Of a DNA stretch of 64,000 nucleotides, positions 44,547-56,642 are shown piece after piece; within the stretch, counting starts at the first letter, position 1; each line of letters opens with the position of its first letter. The stretch is from Hirundichthys speculiger (Eukaryota > Chordata > Actinopteri > Beloniformes > Exocoetidae). The notes under the pieces are model-generated. The model was not told the origin of the DNA and made no database searches. It worked only from the letters and a program-made list of their open reading frames with translations. Where the stretch lies: the NCBI GenBank assembly GCA_018398805.1, contig JAGFBZ010000684.1:372001-436000 (forward strand). The letters run 5' to 3'. The position numbers and the translations under genes were made by a program.

Positions 44547-45836
44547 CGTTATTGTCACGACGATAATTGCATATGTAGATTATTATTGCTTGTGAAACTG
44601 CACACAAAAAGCAGGTTTAGACTTCTGCAGCTGCCTTCGACTGTTAACCGGGGGGGAGAAAAAAGAAAAAAAAAGAAGGCCTTTTTTTTTTTTTACTGGG
44701 GATTTCCGGGAGCTGTCACTGTAGCTCTGAGACAGCTCTGAATTTCTCTGCAGGCTGTCAGTGGAATTAATGCAGATAAGGTAAAAATATGACAAAAGTT
44801 TGAAGGTCTGTAGTCGAAAGAAGGCTCTCTCACTGCTTCGTTATATTAAAGAGTAAGGCCAAAAGGAGGGAAATATATCTCTAATGGACTGCATTTTGAG
44901 GCTTACAGAGTTTGGACGACACCCACAGCCAATTATATCTGCTCTCCGTCCAAACCTAATCAGCACCCCGAGCTCTTTGAGTTTTAACATACATTATTAT
45001 AACGCACTTGGAAAAGTATTTGCCGTGACACTTATCGTCTTTCGGCTTCTCTTGTGATGGGAATGGATCGTGAGATGTTTAACTTTTTTTCTTGTGTTTT
45101 TTTTTTTTTTCCTCTTTCACGCTATCAGCTTTAGTGTCTTAAGGGTTTATTTGCTGCACTAAAATGAGGGCCGAGATAAGCAGGGAGAAGTTGAAATAGC
45201 ATGGCTTCATCCCCGGCGTTATTATCCAGGTGTAATTTGTTGATGTCAGTTCCGCTGCAGTTAAAATGCATAAGCCCCTGCAATTTGGAGCATGAATTCG
45301 GAATTCTGAAATCAAATTTATTTACATTTAATTTAAAAAGTCAGTCCTCCTGGTGCCGGATCACCCACCCAAATTATTAGCAAAAATTTGAAGATGTAGC
45401 TCAAAGACAGCAGACTGTCAACATTTCTCCTGGGGGGAGTTTTATGGTGTCTTTTCCTAAGAACATAATCCCAATATCCTGTCTGTGTTGCCTGGTTGCT
45501 TTAGATAACTAACATTTATTCTTTTGTTTTAATTGTTTTGTTGTCAATGTCAGCTTTTTTTTTTTTTTGGTATGTATTTTTGGTATGTATCTTACAACAT
45601 GCGGAAATTGAAAATAAGACCTATTTAAACTGAATCGTTCAATCTTTAATTCACTTGTACATTGTGAAGAGAGACACTAGATTAAACCTATGGAGGAGAT
45701 TTTTTTGTGAAAAAAAAATTTGTGAACTCAAAGTGAAAGGTGCTATTGGGCTTTGCTGATTTTTTTTTTTTTTTTTTCAACAAAGCTAATACAGTTAACC
45801 GTACTTTGAGTGTCACATGATCCAAATATCTTAGAT
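44547..45836. other. Unique DNA, no gene recognised
   Basis: Several T or A tracts. The parts 44820-45070 and 45130-45300 have complex undecayed wording that could be conserved non-coding DNA. No coding signal. Confidence 0.45.
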
Positions 45837-46770
45837 CAGGGGTGTCAGGCTCATTTTCACTGAGGACCACATCAGCATCACGGTTGCCCTCGAAGGGCCA
45901 GATTGACAGCATGAATGTAACAAAATGCAATGTAAATCAAAATAAATTAAACTACACCTTAATATATTGTTAAATAACTATTTCTGCATCTATTATGTAT
46001 TCATGTTTCAAATATTTACCTCATTATTATATTCAACTCAGGATTTGTGGTTATAAATCAGCTCTCGCAAAGGCGATGTTTACAGAGAGTATGTTACCAT
46101 GGTAACGTACTCGGACAGAAACGGGCCTTACTGAACCCTTTTGCTTGGAGTTAGGTTACCTCGCTTTGTGAAACAGAAAACTCAGTTTCTATGGAGCAGC
46201 TGGCACATCTGGAAAGGAAGCATCACAGCTGAAAGGCACATACAGCCTCAATAACGCTAGCTTTCACTGCTGCATCATATTTTTGGCGGTAGCTTTTGAC
46301 TGCAACTGCAGTCTGCTGTGATTCTTTGTTTTAATTGTAGGCTAAATTTAGCATGTCGTCAAAATGCAGATTATACTCTTTCATGACTGACACCGGCTCA
46401 TTACACAAAAGACATACTGTTTTTTCACCTTGAGGTACAAACTTGTCTTAATTTTCCCATCATTCATGAAACTGTCTTCCTTGTGCATCAATTTTTCTTT
46501 TCTTGGACATGTTAGGGTTAGTTTGTACAGGTTTTTCTGAAGTCCATCAGTTCTGAAAATCATCTTGATGTCTTTCTCATAGTGAGATACAGTTATTGTT
46601 GTGGTAACAATGAAATGCATTATGGGAGATGTAGTTTTTGCTCTAAAGTGGTATAAGCTTATTTTAAGTCTTAAAATATTGGTTTAAAATTTAAGACAAT
46701 AATGCACAAGCTCTCAAGGGCCGCATAAAATTACGTAGCAGCCCACAATTGGCCCGCGGGCCTTGTGTTA
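45837..46770 (-). mobile_element. BED-finger hAT element, copy 2 (empty-site reference)
   Basis: The right-hand terminus of the family, CAGGGGTGTCAGGCTCATTT, is at the low-coordinate end; the opposite end stops at GCCCGCGGGCCTTGTGTT and lacks the last bases of the terminus, so no target duplication can be read. On the minus strand the coding remnant (about 46500-46340) keeps VPQGEKTVCLLCNEPVSVMK but has stop codons and has lost part of the histidine side of the finger. At about 46019-46040 it carries the uninterrupted site into which other elements inserted in the two sister copies. Confidence 0.88.
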
Positions 46771-47484
46771 GAGGAATAGCTCCAGTAAAATTTGCTGGGT
46801 TGCACTTAAGACATAACATCACTTTCAAGTCTTCTTTGTCAGCAATAATATAATTTGTGAAAGATTATCAGATAGTTCTTGATCATCTGCGGATGCGTTT
46901 AAACATGATGATTTTCTTTCCCAGCTTGTAATATATGTATGAACTTGTAACTTAAAAATACATCTTCTTTAAAGGCAGGATAACATCTTCTTGAAGCAAA
47001 GGACAAATTTTTTCCGAAAGAAGGCATTTCTTAATCCATATTTTATATCTCCCAGCTGTCAGATGGTGTGTTGGGCGGAGGAGGAATTGCCAAAAAAAAA
47101 AAAAAAATCTATAAAATCAAATCCTGTTAAAGCGCAGAAAACAAGAAGACACTAATCCATCCCACGCATGCCTCCTTAAACTCTGAGCCCAGCTCTTTTT
47201 GAGGCAGCTGTCAACAGCTGAACAGAGTATTTACCAGTTACTCACCCACTTGTTCTCATCAGTGTAAATGGACTGTAATCTAGGTGTTAACCTGCAGCAC
47301 AGTTGGCCCGATACTCTGAGATGGGCTTCATAGATGTTCTCGATATTTAGACGACATTACCAGACTTTGTTCTGTCGTTGCTTCATTGTGGTTTACTTAT
47401 CCATTTATTTCTCTGTTTTTGGATGCAAGCAGACTAAGAACAGCCCTATTTACTGTGTTCGGTTCACTCTTGTCACTGCAATAG

Positions 47485-47553
<69 letters not shown>

Positions 47554-49118
47554 AGCAGAAAATTGTGACAGTAAAATAATATTCTAAGCATGAATAGCCT
47601 TTCACAGAAGCATCCTGTGGATGACAGCCTGTCGTAACGTTTTTGTCTGTTTTGTAGCTATTGTTGGATTTCCTCTGATGACATGAGTCGCAGAGGGACA
47701 CACTTACGTCTTTGCTTTGATTGATGCACCTTTCAGTGACATCTCAGTTGGTGCCAGACCTTAACGGCAGCATTCAAGGCGTACCTCAACCCGAGGATCA
47801 AATGACACAGCAATATTAAAGAGCAAAGTGCTCCTAAAATGGACATGAGCGAAGGTAGCAGTTCAATCTCATACGCGTTAAGGTAACTGACTTTCCCAAG
47901 GAATGCCCCCCCCTTCTATGTTGTGTTGGACTGTTCCTATATTCATGCCATTGTTACATTAATCAAACATCTGCTGGAAAGTTAAATTTTTAATATCTGA
48001 GTTCTCTGCTCTTTTTCAATATTTAAAGTATTCACTCCAGACTGCGCTGGATTGCTTTGCAGTCCGACCACACAGCTATCTAACTAGCATCTGCCATTCT
48101 GTCCTATTGTGTCCTGGCTTCTTGCAATATCTTGTTTTGACACTTCAGTTGTTGCCGTTGATGGGTAGCTCACCTTCCTCGGCCTGTGCAGGAGACTCGC
48201 AGGCTCCATTTGGGGAGCTCGCTCAAATGTTGTGATTTGAACACGATTCTCCTCCACAACACTGACATGTTTTTGTTTTTTTTCCAGGAGCTGGAGCTTA
48301 AGGGTGGAGGTTTTTTCTTTTCCTTCATACTGTGCGTGCAAATTAAGCGGTAAGCGCTGTGTTTTGGAGAACTGTGCCTGGATATACTATGTTTAAAAGT
48401 AAGAACTGTTATTGACAGTTACGATTTGCAATAAAGTGATCCACTGTAATTAGGAAGCCCGTTAAGCCAAGATTAAGATAAAAGAAATGTAGCTTGCGTG
48501 GTGTCTTAAGCCATAATCAAGTGGAGGAATACATTATGACAAAGTCTGTAAGCAAACAAGACGGGTTAGACCCTAACTTTAATAACAGATTATAACATTC
48601 ATCACATTTATTACATCCTCCTTCACTGGTTTGGTTCACTTTCTCCACGAATCAATATCATTCCTTCACATGATGGTTGTAACCTAATTAAAAAAAAAGA
48701 AAATATCTGTTTGAAATTTCCAAGTGGGACATTATACAACAAGGTGTTTTAAAAGCAGAGGGATTTTTCTGGACTGAGACAAAATATTATTTTCAACCGA
48801 ATGTGCCAGTGTAAATTTAAAGGAATATACTGAAGCTTTATATAATAATTCCTCACAACCGACAACAGGTACAGCATGAATTTAAGTTTTGGTTATTGTT
48901 TAAAACAAGGACGGGGGGTACTGTCATGTTTGTTCTTTTTGTTCAGAATAAAACTGACTGTTTGTTGCCTTTGACGGCTTTGTAAGGAATTAAACCTGTC
49001 AACATCCCGTCTGACACTGTGAAAACAGTTATTTTATTGTATATTATATTTACGATGAGCGAAAATGTTTGCAATTTTTTTTTTACTTTTCTCTCCTAAA
49101 TTTACCATTTATACATTA
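46771..49118. other. Unique DNA, no gene recognised
   Basis: Contains the TA array at 47487-47550. Short frames up to 85 codons (48084-48341, -) have no domain. Nothing else stands out. Confidence 0.5.
47487..47550. repeat. (TA)n microsatellite, about 32 units
   Basis: A near-perfect TA array. Three frames running through it give alternating Tyr-Ile polymers on both strands, which are artefacts of the repeat. Confidence 0.98.
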
Positions 49119-49123
49119 TTATA

Positions 49124-50334
49124 GACTCACCGGCCACTGTATCAGGTCCACCTTGCTGGTACCGAGTTCGACCACCTTTTGCCTTCAGAACTGCTTTAAT
49201 CCTTCGTATCATAGATTCAACCAGGTACCTGGAAACATTCCTCAGAGAGTTTGGTCCATATTGACATGACAGCATCACACAGTTGCTGCAGATTTGTCAG
49301 CTGCACATCCATGATGTTAATCTCCTGTTCCACCACATCCTAAAGCTGCTCTACTGGACTGAGATCTGGTGACTGTGGAGGCCATTTGAGTCCAGTGAAC
49401 TCATTGTCATGTTCAAGAAACCAGTCTGAGATGATTCAGGCTTTATGACATGGTGTGTTATCCTGCTGGAAGTCGCCATCAGAGGAGGGTCCACTGTGGT
49501 CATAAAGGGATGGAGATGGTCAGCAACAATATACTCAGGTAGGCTGTGGTGTTGACATGATGCTCAGTTGGTACTAATGGACCCAAAGTGTGCCTGGAAA
49601 ATATCCCCCACACCATCACACCACCACCACCAGCCTGAATTGTTGATACCAGGCAGGATGGATCCATGCTTTCATGTTGTTTGTGACAAATTCAGACTCT
49701 ACCATCTGAATGCTGCAGCAGAAATCCAGACGACTCAGACGAGGCAACATTTTTCTAATCTTCTATTGTCCTTCTATTGTCCAATTTTGGTGAGCCTGTG
49801 TGAATTGTAGCCTCAGTTTCCTGTTCTTCGCTGACAGGAGTGGCACCTGCTGTGGTCTTCTGCTGCTGTAGTCCATCCGCCTCAAGGTTGGACATGTTGT
49901 GTGTTCAGAGATGCTCTTCTGCATAAGTCGGATGCAACAAGTGGTTATTTGAGTACCAGTTGCCTTTTTATCAGCTGGAACCAGTCTGACCATTCTCCTC
50001 TGACCTCTGGCACCAACAAGGCATTTACGCCCACAGAACTGCAGCTCACTGGATATTTTCTCTTTTTCAGACCATCCTCTGTAAACCCTAGAGATGGTTG
50101 TGCGTGAAAATCCCAGTAGATCAGCAGTTTCTCAAATACTCAACAACCATGCCACATTCAAAGTCACTTAAATCACCTTTCTTCCCCTTTCTGATGCTGG
50201 TTTGAACTGCAGCAGATCATCTTGATCATGTCTACAGGCCTAAATGCACTGAGTTGCTGCCATGTGATTGGCTGATTAGAAATTTGTGTTAACGAGCAGT
50301 TGGACAGGTGAACCCAATAAAGTGGCTGGTGATT
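49124..50334 (-). mobile_element. Nearly full-length Tc1-type element, inactive
   Basis: Termini GACTCACCGGCCACTGTATC and, on the other strand, ATCACCAGCCACTTTATTGG are inverted repeats, with TA on each side. The transposase gene reads on the minus strand from about 50200 to 49150 and is broken repeatedly. The DNA-binding part has a deletion near 50130. The main surviving frame is at 49993-49763. An 11-bp tandem duplication ends that frame. The first catalytic aspartate (usual SDES) reads as SESS near 49735, while a QQDNTPCHK block near the second aspartate survives (about 49450). The element is close to its original length, about 1.2 kb. Confidence 0.9.
49763..49993 (-). pseudogene. Tc1 transposase fragment (linker region)
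   Basis: The 76-codon frame includes QKSISEHTTCPTLRRM, then SSRRPQQVPLLSAKNRKL and QFTQAHQNWTIE, the familiar stretch between the helix-turn-helix domains and the first catalytic motif of Tc1 transposases. It terminates right after NWTIE because the 11-mer CTTCTATTGTC (plus-strand sense) is duplicated at 49760-49770 and 49771-49781. No start codon of the original gene is in this frame. Confidence 0.85.
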
Positions 50335-50335
50335 A

Positions 50336-52869
50336 TAACTGCAGTATTGACACATCTGAATTTAAAAAGGATCAAAACAGTTGCAGCATCCAGTTCAGCT
50401 TGCACATCATCGAACCCGCTAGAAAAGGCTAACACCGTGTCGATCAGTTTGTTCACAAGTTTGCACCAAAATTTAATTAATCCGGACTGCTGCTGTTTCT
50501 AACTCCGAATTTTACAATTTTTCAATTTAATCTAAATGGCCCAGTGCTTGAAAGTAATTACACATCCAACAGCTTCCACCTTGCCATCTCAGCATCATAA
50601 ATAAACCTGATGGTAGGTTTTTACAATTACTATCACTGTAGGATCCCACAAACACACATACGAATCAAATGAGGCCTGTTATGACCAAATTTCTCATCAG
50701 TAAGATGAGTGAAGCTTCAGCCGTACGCAGACGTTAACCCGCACAGATCCACAATTTTCTCAGGCTGACACTTCAATTAAGCTAATCCCGCCTGCATACA
50801 TAATGCTGCGCTCCTCTCTGAACCAGCGTTGTTGGAGATATGCCACGTGCCTGCACTTTTTTTTCTTTTATTTTTGTCCTGCTCTGCATCACAAGTGGAG
50901 GAGGTTTTTCACGACGGGAGGAGAGAAACCAGAATGATGCGTTACACTTCCAGGCAAAGGGAGACAGGGAGGGAAAAAAAAGAGCTGAGGATGGGAAGAG
51001 CTGAGATAGAGGGTAGGGGGGAGGCAGGGTAAGGGTGGTAGGAAGTCAAGAAAGACCAAAAAAGAAGAAAAGGAAAGGAAAAAAGTGTGCTTTCCACTCA
51101 TACAGTAGCAGAAAGAAGATGTCGGGCTGAAAGATGATCCTGAAAGGGAAAGACGGCTCTGATTCAGGACCACGTCATGATGTCACAGGATAGCTCTCCT
51201 CCAGGAGGAGAGATATTCTTTACTGCTGTATTCTTAAACTTCTGTAAATTTCTCCCCCCCACCCCCATCCCCATGAATCAAGTCACACACCAAACCAAAA
51301 CAACTTCTTTGCATGAGAACATACACTTGGGTGTCTGAGCTCAGAAAACCGATATAACACAAGCCTGTCACCTGGTGTACCTTAAGCCCTGTTACATCAC
51401 AGATCCCAGATCAGATGAGGATCATGCTGTTTGTCCGTTTCATTGAAGTTGGTAGCACAAAGCTGCAACACCAGTTTTAAGAGAAATGTCCCTAAAACTG
51501 GCTGCTGTGAACTGAGGTATGAAGGCGCGGCTGAACAGGGAGCTGTTTTACCGTCGAACCAAAGCATCAGCAAACTGTGACGCCTTTTGACAAGCTTCTT
51601 CCACTTCGTGTCCTCTCAGCGGCTCAGTTTTTGATTTTTCTTTCCTGGATTTGGCCATGATTCGCCTCACTGGATGGTCTTTTTTTTTTTGTTTTTCCAA
51701 ACACAGCCATATTCAAGTCGTACTCGGCCCAACGGTTCTCAGAAATGCCTCCTTTAGTTTCTGAGGACTGAGCAAAGAGGTCGATGCTGTGAAACAAAAA
51801 CCAGGTTCTGATTTCTTGATTTCTGCTCCTGCAGTCACAGCAGTGCCTGGTTGGCAGTTCTATTTGTGCATTTCTGATTTGTATAACGCTGTCGTTCCTC
51901 TGACAGATGCTTGTTGGTGCACTTCTCTGGATGAGGGGCTGAACTTCCTTCACGTACCTTAGAGAACGTCTACTGAAAGTGAGCAGATCTGATGTCCTAT
52001 AAGAATTAGAAAGCCACCGTTAACAAAAAAACAACAACAAAAAAAAAAAACCAACCTGATAGTAGGCATCCCTCTCCCTCACTCTTTATTTAAAAAAAAA
52101 AAATTAAATCAAAATTGCCGTAAAACAGTTTTTCTTACCATGCGGCATTGATCCTTTTTTCAAGAACAAAAGGTTCGGATTACATCTTTCACCGTCGTTG
52201 CCAACAGTTGGTTAGAGAGAGAGAAAGCCAAAAAAGGACCTCGACTCCAAATCATTAAATCTTTCCGGCTGTGAGATCTCTGAAACCCAATATCTGAACA
52301 ACGGTTCAGTTGAGGTCCTTCGCCGTATCAGAGTGAATTCATGAGCGCTCTCGTAGCATAACAATCAGGCCACTAATTGGTACCTTGAATTATTAACATA
52401 TGCTCATAAATTTTAGGGAACTCTTTGTGTTGGGTCCAGGCTTTTAGCATACATAACATACATGGGAGAGGAAAACTGCATTTGGAACCGGATACGTGTT
52501 TGAAGGTTCAGCTCTCCCCACCTTTGTGAAGAGCAGGTTGGCTTTCAGCCTGCGTTTGAGGGAATGAAATGTTGTCATTTATCCACTACAAAGAAGAAAA
52601 TTAATAATGTTAGAGCCTCTGAATTTAGCGTCAAAGCCTGTTTTACGCCCTTTTAATACCAGGTTCTGATAAGCATCCCTCACCAGATGATGACTGTAAT
52701 GTAATATATCATTATTATTGTTTGTGATTAAACCGGATTCATACAGGATTTGATTGCAACTGATTCTTTTTATGCGTTTTATGCGTATAGTCATCTGAAA
52801 TAACCCTCACCTCAATAAAAAAAAAGCTATTAATTGCAAAAAAATAAAAAGAAAAAGTAGAAAAAGGTA
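50336..52869. other. Unique DNA, no gene recognised
   Basis: Includes a purine-rich block at 50930-51090 whose antisense frame (50889-51173, -) is a 94-codon Ser/Phe/Leu/Pro-rich artefact. The 109-codon minus-strand frame at 51624-51953 has no domain I know. The dispersed repeat at 51355-51490 is listed separately. Confidence 0.5.
51355..51490. repeat. Possible dispersed repeat, paired with 37080-37315
   Basis: Opens with ACACAAGCCTGTCACCTGGT and closes near AGCTGCAACACCAGTTTTAA, as in the longer copy at 37080. It is shorter by about 100 bases in the middle. Ends are not defined. Confidence 0.45.
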
Positions 52870-52871
52870 TA

Positions 52872-53464
52872 CAGTAATTTTTAGTTATTTGCAGATTTTT
52901 CAGAAATATATAATAGAATAAAAAAATCTAGAAAAAATCGCGGAAACATCGCAGGATGTTGTGCGCGTTATCTCACAATGAAGAAACGTTGTGAGCCAGC
53001 CTGGTCCCTTTAAGAAGGTGGCCTTATGGGTAATGGAGTGTGTGTGTCGTGGGACGGCAGAACGAAAACAGAGTTAGATGATAAGTGGAGTGAACATAAA
53101 CAGCAGCCCAGCGTGTATAGATTTACATTCTCTGTTAACCGACAGGAGCCCAACAATACAACCTGTGTGATGTTACAAGTTCTGTGAAGTGCATGTTCCA
53201 TGCAGAGAAAACCAGACTTTTTCTTTTGTTGTTGTTCGCGTGTTAGCCGCTAATTACGAGCCAAAAATAGCACAATACCACCAGTTTCTTTACTACGGTT
53301 CGGAGACCAGAGACTGTGAAGGTAACAGAAAGACCACAGTTGAGCCTTTGTCTATTTTCCCTGCAGTGCCTCGCTACTTTTTTGCAGTTTTTAAACATAT
53401 TTTAAACACATTATTGAGGCTCGGAGGGCTCCGGCTCCAGTTTGCGGATTTTGATTTTCGTGGT
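52872..53464 (+). mobile_element. Tigger/mariner-type element, copy 3 (most complete left part)
   Basis: Preceded by TA (52870-52871), the left end reads CAGTAATTTTTAGTTATTTG. It then matches copy 1 through TGTTGTGCGCGTTATCTCAC and copy 2 through its second half, but its right terminus is lost after about 53464. It holds GGGACGGC at 53051-53058 without an insertion. A 100-codon frame (53189-53491) spans it and runs into the flank, without a domain. Confidence 0.82.
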
Positions 53465-54702
53465 GATATTACACAAGTTAATATGCAATGATTATATTCA
53501 ATGTACAGAATTTTGAACCGCCATCGCCACTCGCTGTGACCGGATTGAGTCTTGGCTTTGTTGCAGTTTCATTTGATATTTGTGTCAAATTAATTATGAC
53601 CTCAAAGTGGAACTGTGGAGGTAGTGGAGCTTGTTTTTGTTTTGTATCACCTGTCACTCCGTTCTCTCAAGGCACCAGAGCTGTCAGCACCACACGGCCC
53701 ATCCACCCCCACATCCTTTTTCCTTTAGCCCCTCCTCTGCTCCCTCTCTTCTCTCTCTCTCCTCCCTGAGGCGGTACACTAGGCCACCAGTGGAAGTACA
53801 GTAGTTAATCTCTGCTAGTTAAATGCTCTTGCATGGCCCTCAGCTGTAGCAGTCAGCCATCTTCCACTTTTCTGCCATACTTGTTCTTTTGGGAATTTAT
53901 TCAGGCCATTTTAATGTAGTAACCCGGGAAAGAAAAAAAAGCTCACTTTAAGGCAGTTTGTGTCTTCTGCACCAAAAATTAATAAGTGTTTCAGTGTATT
54001 GTTTTTTAATTAATTTTTTTTTTTTTGGGGGGGGGGGTTTCAAGGATTATGTTAAAGATCTTGATGGGTACCGGCGAAACCCATCCATTTCTGAAGATAA
54101 TCTGTTCCTCCATCTGCTGGCTTGTCACATTTTAACGAGCTGGACACAAGTTCTCATGGCCCGTGCCAATCACAGAACCCAGCAGGACTTCTCACGCTCA
54201 TTAGCGAGCGCTGAATGAGTCACGACTATTGAAGTCACAAAAGCTTTGATCACCCCACACATAAACCGTAGACGTGCAGATGAAGGTGCTACTAAATGGG
54301 TTTTAAAAGACGGTGGCAACAATTTAAGTTCTTCCAGGGGCTTCAGGTGGAATCCAGCCACCTGAAGAAAGAATGAGATGCTTTTTTCGGTTCTGTATTT
54401 GAGTGTAAAACATTGACTGGCATGAAATCTTCTTAATCACTCATGCTGAGTAAGAGCATCACTGAACATTTAGGTGACATGCAACTTGGCAATTAAATGT
54501 GGAAAACTAGAAGTGCTTGTTATTCATGCAAATCTTTAACAAGAGTAGAGGGGAAACCCCAGTAGCGCTAAAACGGCGTCCACTAGGTGGCAGCAGCGGT
54601 CAAAGCCGGTCATTACTGCTACATTTGAGGCTTGTTCACTTCATGGAAACCTCCGGTTTTGAAGCGACAAAGTGAAGTCCCACTGACTCAGAGGGCTTCG
54701 AG
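53465..54702. other. Unique DNA, no gene recognised
   Basis: Contains a pyrimidine-rich block at 53690-53770 and a T11-G11 run near 54017-54040. The 93-codon frame at 53488-53769 (+) runs into the pyrimidine block and has no domain. Confidence 0.5.
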
Positions 54703-55260
54703 TTAAGCCTGGTTTATGCTCAGATATCAGGTCGTCTGCGACGCAGATAACGCAGATATGCCCCCCCCCACCCTCTGCGGACACTCTGGTGCGCCTCCCC
54801 AAAAATTGTAGGTGACCGCAGACAGTGCCGCATAGCATCGCAAGGAGGAGAGAAAGGAGCCCTCTGATTGGTCAATTCTCCATCCGCTCTACACTACGCA
54901 TATTTCCGGCTTCTGTTTTCCACAGTACAAGGACAGCACATATTCTAGTAATTCATGGAGGGAGATTGCGATGAATGTGGGTCTAAATACGGCCGAGATG
55001 GTGAGGAAATGGAAAAACGCAAGATAAGTTTGTGCGACAACGGAGGGACATGAGGACGAAAAAGAACGGGGACCGCGCAGACCGTTGCTTCAACATTGGG
55101 CATACATCAAAAATATCGGCGGCATACCTGAGACAAGCTAACTGCAACACATTGCTGCGAGAGTATACACAGCCCTTTAGAGTGAAGATGAGGACAAAAC
55201 GGGGAAGATTATCGTTCCTGTCAATCCTGTCAATTCAGCAAGGACCAGATCAACGCTGAC
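54703..55260 (+). mobile_element. PIF/Harbinger-like relic with a MADF-type domain
   Basis: The left end TTAAGCCTGGTTTATGCTCA is the typical start of fish elements of this sort. Coding wording follows: NSWREIAMNVGLNTAEMVRK then WKNAR (54951-55026), a stop, and one frame over KFVRQRRDMRTKKNGDRADR (from about 55027). A 2-base loss between them would explain the shift. This resembles a MADF/Myb-SANT-like DNA-binding domain, the second protein encoded by PIF/Harbinger elements. The nuclease gene and right end are not seen. Confidence 0.65.
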
Positions 55261-56255
55261 TGCGAGACGAGTGGTGATCGAGCCTGCTCCTACTGGAATA
55301 ACTGGAGAAAGCCACAGGAGAGAGAGAGACATGTCTGCAAAGCCCCGGATAATACGGTTTTTTGGTTCTTGCTAATGAAAAACAAAAAAATACAAAAAAG
55401 AGACCTTTTTGTTTGCACTCTGCTCTTCAAAGTGTCTGCAGAGTTAACCTTTTTAGTAGCTGTCTTATTTGTGGGGGAACATTTTAATTTTATGGCTTTT
55501 TCTAAATTGCTCGAGCCTTGGTACAAAAATTAAAGCTCAGAGGTTCACACGGAGTGTATATGGAGAGAGCCAACGAGAGATGGACGGTTCGCACTGCAGC
55601 AGTTCTCACTTTTCTTGGAACATTATTGTTCTTCACGAAAGGGTGATTTCGCCAAGAATTTCTTTTTCCAACCCAGTCAAAAAGTTTCACAGTAAACACG
55701 ACGGCCCGTGAGACTGAGCACACAGACAAAAATGTTCATTTCGTAGCACGACCAGCCACAACTTAAGCGTGTTCAAGCGCTCCAAAATCTACGAAAGCTT
55801 TGTGGTGTGGCTCGGCGCTCTGTCACCGCAGTTTGGAAAAAATGTAAACACAAACCACTGTTTGTTTCTAGAGAGCCAGCTTTTGCGTTCCCACCCCGTA
55901 ACGTCCCGTCCCTGCGTGCAGCTGCCTCTGCTCTCACTCACCAGCAGACCTTCGCCTCCCGGCAAACACTCACCTCCCACGACTTTTCAGCATTAGACTT
56001 TCCTTTCAGACGGACCCAAGTAGGGATTTCTCTTTTCATTTTTTCCCCTCTTTGGTAACAAACCCATTCAGTCACAGTTAACAGTTAACAGTCACAGTTA
56101 GCTGAAAAGGCTGAACCCTGTTGAAGCAGTCATTTTAAAAATAATGAATTTTGTCCTTTCTTCACGACTAAAATCAAATCAGTTTAAGAGTTTAAAAATA
56201 TCTGTCATGTTGATGTTTTCAGAATGAAGCAAAGCAGGTAACTGAATACTTTCGC
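55261..56255. other. Unique DNA, no gene recognised
   Basis: No known domain. Three frames at 55769-56058 overlap each other on both strands and look accidental. A small tandem duplication (GTCACAGTTAACAGTTAACA) is at 56070-56100. Confidence 0.45.
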
Positions 56256-56642
56256 AATTATTTTTATGTTTTTGCTGGCGTTTATCTGTTTGTCTGTCTG
56301 TGTTCAAGATAATGATTTTGATGAAATTTTCAGGAGTTGTCAGAAATGTGAAAAGGAAGAACTGATTTCATTTTGGGTGAGATCCGGAAGAAATGCTGGA
56401 TTCTGGACCACTTTCAAATTTTCGATAACATTGCGGTCAATGGGGCGGAAAATGTTGTTTCTCAATATCTCTGTTAATTATTGCTCAGAACTCATGAAAT
56501 TTGACTCAGGGGTTGACAATTGGAACCTCTATCAAATTTCAAAGGCTGATCAGGACCTGATCCAGAAGGTGGATTTTATCGCAGTCTGTAAATTGCTATA
56601 TGGGGGAATTGTTGCGTTTGGTGGAGGTCTGCGCTTTTCTAG
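56256..56642. mobile_element. Family A short-form copy 5
   Basis: In the orientation of the copy at 11444. The extreme left terminus (CTCCGCCAAGGAGG) has decayed, so it starts at ATGTTTTTGCTGGCGTTTAT. The right end is GGTGGAGGTCTGCGCTTTTCTAG, with about 9 bases of the usual GAGTGC block lost. The inner sequence is close to the copies at 41607 and 63054. Confidence 0.82.

Noticed and set aside
47334..47701. Frames encoding alternating Tyr-Ile polymers on both strands
   Set aside because: They are translations of the (TA)n array; the same applies to the frame at 9768-10007.
50889..51173. 94-codon Ser/Phe/Pro-rich minus-strand frame
   Set aside because: It is the antisense of a purine-rich tract, with low complexity and no start context.
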